Shown here: piece after piece, positions 6,559 through 9,699 of the stretch | Position numbering within the stretch: position 1 is the first letter of the stretch | How the letters are laid out: every line of letters starts with the position of its first letter | Origin: Clostridia bacterium | GTDB taxonomy: Bacteria; Bacillota; Clostridia; RGIG6154 | Reading direction: 5' to 3' | DNA: 9,699 bases | NCBI GenBank assembly: GCA_017523005.1 | Contig: JAFWXG010000060.1 | Coordinates: forward strand, 1 to 9,699 | Translations under genes and position numbers: made by a program | The notes under the pieces: model-generated | Told to the model about the DNA's origin: nothing | The model's database searches: none | What the model saw: only the letters and a program-made list of their open reading frames with translations

Positions 6559-7837
6559 AATCATCAAGCTGATTCATTTCATTTATCAGGAAGTTCAGCT
6601 TTTCTTTAAATTTAAATACACAGTCAAGCTCTTTTGCAAATCCGCGCGCAATATCTTCAGAAAGCGCATTACACGACGGTGCACCGCATGAACCGCAGTC
6701 AAGTCTTGGCATTGTTTCGTAAATCTGCTGAGTTTTTGCCATAATCTCCATAGACTCTTTCATGGTTTTGCCAAGGTTCATGACAGGAATATATTCAATT
6801 TCTTTTTCCAGCATCAAATCTTCAGGTATGATACTTCCCTTTTCAATATACGAAATGTCATAGTTTTTCGCAATTTGACTTATTCTTGCTGATGCAACAA
6901 ATGGGTTTTCTACAGTCAAAGCTCCGCCTACACAGCCTCCTGTACAAGCTAAGCATTCTACAAAATCTATATCGTCAATTCTTTCATCATCAAGCTCTTC
7001 AAGTACATTTATCACATTTCTTATTCCGGAAACCGAAATACTCTTTTCAATATTAAGACTTTTTGTTTCTCCGCCAGAGATTGCCCATGACAATCCTGAT
7101 GCTGTAGCTTTGGTTAAGTCTTCATCAGCTTCAAGCTTTGATATAAATGATGCACACTCACCATATATATCAGAGATTGAGATAACACCGTCAAGTTCGC
7201 TTTTTTCAAGTCCTAAAGGATTGATATAGCTCGTCATCTTCGCTGCGCACGGAGATATGAAAAATACCCCGATTTTATCTTCTGGAAGACCTGTTTTTTC
7301 TACCGCAGATTTCCTTGCCTCTCTTGCAACACATTCTACAGGACTCATAAGGGGAAGAATGTGGTCAACAAGATTTGGGAAACGGATTTGTATTAGTCTT
7401 ACTACAGCGGGACAAGCCGAGTTTATTACAGGTTTTTTTATTCCTGCGCGTTTTAAATACTCTTTTGTTGCCTCCGACACCATATCAGCACCTGTCAGCA
7501 CTTCATAAATTTCGTCAAAACCCAGCAGTTTGAGTGCTTTAAGTATTATGTTTATATCCTTTGCAGTTGAAAACTGACCATATAGCGTAGGTGCCGGAAG
7601 AGCGATTTTATATGTATAATCAAATATTTTTTTATAATTATCTGTTACCGCCTTTTTTGCATGATACGGACAAGTTCTTATACATTCTCCGCAATCTATA
7701 CAGCGTTCTTTTATAATTTTAGCTTTACCGTTTCTTATCCTGATTGCCTCTGTAGGACATTTTTTTACACAGTTTGTGCATCCTTTACACTCATCTCTGT
7801 CTAAAGATACGGAATGAAAATATTTATCTTTTTCCAT
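6557..7837 (-). CDS. HydS-like putative sensory [FeFe] hydrogenase homologue without a PAS domain
   Basis: 426-residue iron-sulfur protein related to the H-cluster domain of [FeFe] hydrogenases. An N-terminal ferredoxin domain has two [4Fe-4S] sites (C17/20/23/27 and C46/49/52/56). The H-cluster-like domain retains the four expected cluster cysteines: C142 in NSACPAVV, C197 in ISPCAAK, and C298 and C302 in the L3-like ECLACTGGCVGGA. The proton-transfer cysteine of catalytic enzymes is Ala141, the L2 glutamate is lost, and L3 ends GGA rather than GGG. A C-terminal Fes-type [4Fe-4S] domain has C381, C384, C389 and C406. The protein stops about 20 residues later, without the PAS domain usual in group C sensory hydrogenases. 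It lies between an anti-sigma-like ATPase gene and a DRTGG gene. H2 or redox sensing is the likeliest role, by analogy with HydS; slow catalysis is not excluded. Confidence 0.85.
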   Translation of the reverse strand: MEKDKYFHSVSLDRDECKGCTNCVKKCPTEAIRIRNGKAKIIKERCIDCGECIRTCPYHAKKAVTDNYKKIFDYTYKIALPAPTLYGQFSTAKDINIILKALKLLGFDEIYEVLTGADMVSEATKEYLKRAGIKKPVINSACPAVVRLIQIRFPNLVDHILPLMSPVECVAREARKSAVEKTGLPEDKIGVFFISPCAAKMTSYINPLGLEKSELDGVISISDIYGECASFISKLEADEDLTKATASGLSWAISGGETKSLNIEKSISVSGIRNVINVLEELDDERIDDIDFVECLACTGGCVGGALTVENPFVASARISQIAKNYDISYIEKGSIIPEDLMLEKEIEYIPVMNLGKTMKESMEIMAKTQQIYETMPRLDCGSCGAPSCNALSEDIARGFAKELDCVFKFKEKLNFLINEMNQLDD

Positions 7838-7857
7838 TGCCTTTCTCCCCTTTCATT

Positions 7858-8289
7858 TTATTGAGGAATATTTACAATTATTTCAACAGTTGTACCCTTG
7901 CCAAGTTCAGATGTGATATTCATTATGTCGGCATATTTTTTTATGTTGGGAAGTCCCATGCCTGCACCAAACCCCATTTCTCGTATTGTCTGTGGTGCTG
8001 TGGAATATCCCTCCTTCATAGCAAGGTCGATGTTCGCAATTCCAGGGCCATTGTCTGCTAAAACAACCTTAATCTGTTCAGGGGATATAGATACATCGAT
8101 AGTTCCGCCATTGGCGTGGATAACCATATTTATTTCAGCTTCATACATTGAAATAGCAACTTTTCTGATAATTTCGGGGGACACGCCAAGTTTTCTTAAT
8201 ACCTTTTTCACATCGCTCGATGCTACTCCTGCAGACTGTAAATCAGAGCCGTTCACCTGATAATTCAAACTTAAGATTTCATCAGTCAT
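7858..8289 (-). CDS. Anti-sigma-factor-like ATPase (RsbW/SpoIIAB-type HATPase)
   Basis: 143-residue ATP-binding protein of the serine-kinase/anti-sigma-factor type. The N-box is EAEINMVIHA (50-59, N54), close to the SpoIIAB/RsbW pattern. The G1 box is DNGPGI (79-84) and the G2 region is GFGAGMGLPNIKKYAD (106-121), followed by GKGTTVEI (130-137). Family members bind ATP and either phosphorylate an antagonist on serine or hold a sigma factor. No sigma factor or STAS antagonist is encoded in this window, so the partner is unknown. Of the two in-frame ATGs (8293-8295 and 8287-8289), AGGAGG at 8298-8303 is two bases from the first and eight from the second, so the second (MTDEIL) is preferred. The gene lies 6 to 12 bp after DRTGG2 and 20 bp before the HydS-like gene. 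Confidence 0.86.
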   Translation of the reverse strand: MTDEILSLNYQVNGSDLQSAGVASSDVKKVLRKLGVSPEIIRKVAISMYEAEINMVIHANGGTIDVSISPEQIKVVLADNGPGIANIDLAMKEGYSTAPQTIREMGFGAGMGLPNIKKYADIMNITSELGKGTTVEIIVNIPQ

Positions 8290-8297
8290 ACACATTC

Positions 8298-8303
8298 CCT
8301 CCT
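8298..8303 (-). promoter_or_regulatory. Ribosome binding site deciding the anti-sigma-like ATPase start
   Basis: AGGAGG on the minus strand overlaps the TAG stop of the preceding DRTGG gene (8302-8304). It is two bases from ATG 8293-8295, too close, and eight bases from ATG 8287-8289. Confidence 0.72.
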
Positions 8304-8640
8304 ATTTCTTTAAACCTGCAGAATATAATTTACCGCAAGCAGAATAAAGCGGTTCTTCTGTAGTCATTACTATCATATCCTTGCGTTTTGCAAGATTTAT
8401 AATTTCTTCGTCAGGCTTTTTGCCACGGACAAACACAATAGCACGAATGTCCATCATGTCTGCTGTTCTTACTACCTGCAGATTGTTAAGACCTGTCAAC
8501 AATAATCCCTGATGCTTAACAAACGCTAAAACATCACTCATAAGGTCGCTACCGCAAGCAGAATAAACCTCTTCTTCCAACTGGTCAATACCATTTAAAA
8601 TTTCTGCGTTTAAAAGTTCTTTTACTTCCTTGATTTTCAT
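8302..8640 (-). CDS. DRTGG-domain protein (second paralogue, first gene of the sensory operon)
   Basis: 112-residue stand-alone DRTGG-like domain with no catalytic motif. The pattern runs MKIKEVKELLNAEILNG, then CGSDLMSDVLAFV (29-41), the strand LLLTG (46-50), AIVFVRG (67-73), and a C-terminal PLYSACGKLYSAGL. The order of these blocks matches the paralogue at 6217-6546, including the Cys-Gly at C29. The pentapeptide YSACG occurs twice (26-30 and 99-103), each copy encoded by the same 18-bp sequence, which is unusual in so short a gene. It starts at ATG 8638-8640 behind GGGGGA and directly follows a strong promoter. A regulatory ligand-binding role is inferred from the family; no ligand can be named from the sequence. 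Confidence 0.8.
   Translation of the reverse strand: MKIKEVKELLNAEILNGIDQLEEEVYSACGSDLMSDVLAFVKHQGLLLTGLNNLQVVRTADMMDIRAIVFVRGKKPDEEIINLAKRKDMIVMTTEEPLYSACGKLYSAGLKK
8331..8348 (+). repeat. 18-bp direct repeat, copy 1, inside DRTGG2
   Basis: TACCGCAAGCAGAATAAA, identical to 8550-8567 and in the same reading frame. It encodes the YSACG at residues 99-103 of the DRTGG protein. Confidence 0.9.
8550..8567 (+). repeat. 18-bp direct repeat, copy 2, inside DRTGG2
   Basis: Exact second copy of TACCGCAAGCAGAATAAA, 219 bp from the first, which is 73 codons and so in frame. It encodes the YSACG at residues 26-30. Confidence 0.9.
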
Positions 8641-8658
8641 ATAAATCCCCCATCTTGT

Positions 8659-8672
8659 GTATAATCTTATAC
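8659..8672. promoter_or_regulatory. Perfect 6-2-6 palindrome in the sensory operon leader, possible operator
   Basis: GTATAA-TC-TTATAC, centred about 11 bases downstream of the predicted transcript start (near 8676). The position suits a repressor site, but the repeat is short and AT-rich, and no regulator is known to match it. Confidence 0.35.
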
Positions 8673-8682
8673 TACATATTTT

Positions 8683-8711
8683 ATTATAACAAAATTTGTA
8701 TATAATTGCAA
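8683..8711 (-). promoter_or_regulatory. SigA-type promoter of the DRTGG/HydS/PHP operon
   Basis: The -35 TTGCAA (8706-8711) and perfect -10 TATAAT (8683-8688) are separated by exactly 17 bp, with TGT before the -10 forming an extended -10. The predicted transcript start is near 8676, about 36 bases before the ATG of the first DRTGG gene. The -35 element abuts the terminator of the gene upstream. Confidence 0.85.
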
Positions 8712-8749
8712 CAAAAAAATAAGTATAAGCAAAGGCTTATACTTATTTT
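8711..8749 (-). terminator. Intrinsic terminator of the GltD/NfnB-like gene
   Basis: Perfect 15-bp inverted repeat, arms 8716-8730 and 8735-8749, with a 4-nt loop (8731-8734). The inner ten pairs are AAGTATAAGC/GCTTATACTT. On the minus strand the stem is followed by further thymines. The stop codon TAA (8743-8745) lies inside the upstream arm. It could also act on plus-strand transcription. Confidence 0.88.
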
Positions 8750-9699
8750 GATAATTTATCTATAATTGATTTCGCTGCTGTTTTTCCTGCACCCATAGCA
8801 AGTATTACGGTTGCAGCGCCTGACACGGCATCTCCTCCTGCATACACATCGGAAATTGATGTTTTTCCGTTATCGTCGACAACAATTCCGCCCCAACTTG
8901 CAGTATCAAGATTTTCTGTTGTGCTTGCAATTAAAGGATTGGGTGTCTGACCTATTGCTATTATGACATTATCTACATCTAATACGAATTCAGAATCCGG
9001 TTTTGGTACAGGTTTTCTTCTGCCTGATTTATCAGGCTCACCAAGCTCCATTTCTATTAAACGGATACCTGTTACCCAACCATCTTCATTTCCCAAAACT
9101 TCAACGGGATTTGTGAGCATTTTAAACACAATTCCTTCTTCTTTTGCATGATGAACCTCTTCTTTTCTTGCAGGCATTTCCTGTTCGCTTCGTCTGTAAA
9201 TAATGTAGACTGTTTCTGCGCCTAATCTTTTGGCGCATCTGGCTGCGTCCATTGCAACATTTCCGCCACCTACAACTGCTACACTCTTACCGATATGCAC
9301 CGGTGTATCGTATTCAGGAAATTTATATCCTTTCATAAGGTTTATTCTTGTCAAAAATTCGTTTGCAGAATAAACACCCATTAAATCTTCGCCAGGAATA
9401 TTCATAAACGCGGGCAGACCTGCGCCTGTTCCTATAAAGAACGCTTCAAAGCCTTCGTCACGCAAATCATCTATTGACACAGTTTTACCAACAACCACAT
9501 TTGTTTCAAAAATTACTCCCAAATCTTTTAATCCGTCAATTTCTTTTCCAACAATGTCTTTCGGGAGTCTGAACTCAGGGATGCCGTAAACCAATACTCC
9601 TCCCGCTTTATGGAACGCTTCAAATACTGTAACTTCAAACCCTGCTTTTGCCAAATCCCCCGCACAGGTAAGTCCTGTAGGGCCTGCGCCTATAACTGC
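8743..9699 (-). CDS. GltD/NfnB-family FAD- and NAD(P)H-binding oxidoreductase, 5' end outside the window
   Basis: The C-terminal 318 residues are visible. The frame is open through the window edge, so the TTG at 9652-9654 is an internal leucine codon and not a start. The visible part opens with an FAD-binding Rossmann motif, AVIGAGPTGL, followed by the family block GGVLVYGIPEFRLPK. A second nucleotide-binding motif, VAVVGGGNVAMD, precedes YRRSEQEMPAR, the typical NADPH-binding region of GltD relatives. The end has the FAD-binding YAGGDAVSGAATVILAMGAGK. About 140-150 residues, with the usual N-terminal [4Fe-4S] domain, would lie beyond the edge. Candidates are the glutamate synthase small subunit, NfnB of the ferredoxin:NADP transhydrogenase NfnAB, or SudA. 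NfnB would fit the redox theme, but the partner gene is not visible, so I give no symbol. Confidence 0.92.
   Translation of the reverse strand, partial: AVIGAGPTGLTCAGDLAKAGFEVTVFEAFHKAGGVLVYGIPEFRLPKDIVGKEIDGLKDLGVIFETNVVVGKTVSIDDLRDEGFEAFFIGTGAGLPAFMNIPGEDLMGVYSANEFLTRINLMKGYKFPEYDTPVHIGKSVAVVGGGNVAMDAARCAKRLGAETVYIIYRRSEQEMPARKEEVHHAKEEGIVFKMLTNPVEVLGNEDGWVTGIRLIEMELGEPDKSGRRKPVPKPDSEFVLDVDNVIIAIGQTPNPLIASTTENLDTASWGGIVVDDNGKTSISDVYAGGDAVSGAATVILAMGAGKTAAKSIIDKLSK

Noticed and set aside
9652..9654. TTG as a possible start of the GltD/NfnB-like protein
   Set aside because: The frame continues to the window edge and encodes the conserved FAD-binding GAGPTG upstream of it, so the gene is cut by the edge rather than starting here.

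Overview
The window is an AT-rich, tightly packed stretch of a low-GC Gram-positive anaerobe, most likely a member of Clostridia. This rests on the strong GGAGG ribosome binding sites, the TATAAT promoters, the Cys-zinc form of ribosomal protein L31, and an HndABCD/HydABC-type [FeFe] hydrogenase with an ATPase gene embedded in its operon. Every gene I can support is on the minus strand, so biological order runs from high to low coordinates. I saw no tRNA, rRNA, CRISPR array, insertion sequence or broken gene.

Layout in transcription order. (1) 9699-8743: the 3' two thirds of a GltD/NfnB-family FAD/NAD(P)H oxidoreductase, cut by the window edge and closed by a strong intrinsic terminator. (2) 8640-5528: a five-gene operon behind its own promoter. 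It encodes a DRTGG-domain protein, an anti-sigma-factor-like ATPase, a HydS-like [FeFe] hydrogenase homologue without a PAS domain, a second DRTGG-domain protein and a PHP phosphoesterase. (3) 5403-412: the catalytic hydrogenase operon, with its own probable promoter. It encodes a NuoE-like subunit (HydC/HndA), a second small ATPase, a thioredoxin-like subunit (HndB), a NuoF-like flavoprotein (HydB/HndC) and the H-cluster catalytic subunit (HydA/HndD). A hairpin follows. (4) 261-55: rpmE, with its own promoter and terminator.

How the parts may work together. The HydA/HydB/HydC/HndB set should couple NAD(P)H, and probably reduced ferredoxin, to H2 production or consumption in the cytoplasm. 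The upstream operon looks like a sensing and signalling module: a hydrogenase relative that has lost the proton-transfer cysteine, an ATP-binding protein of the RsbW/SpoIIAB type, two DRTGG domains of possible nucleotide-binding type, and a PHP hydrolase. The link between H2/redox sensing and control of the catalytic operon is inference from gene order and family membership. Family assignments come from motifs seen in the translations. Several annotated starts were moved downstream because a Shine-Dalgarno sequence fits only the later codon.
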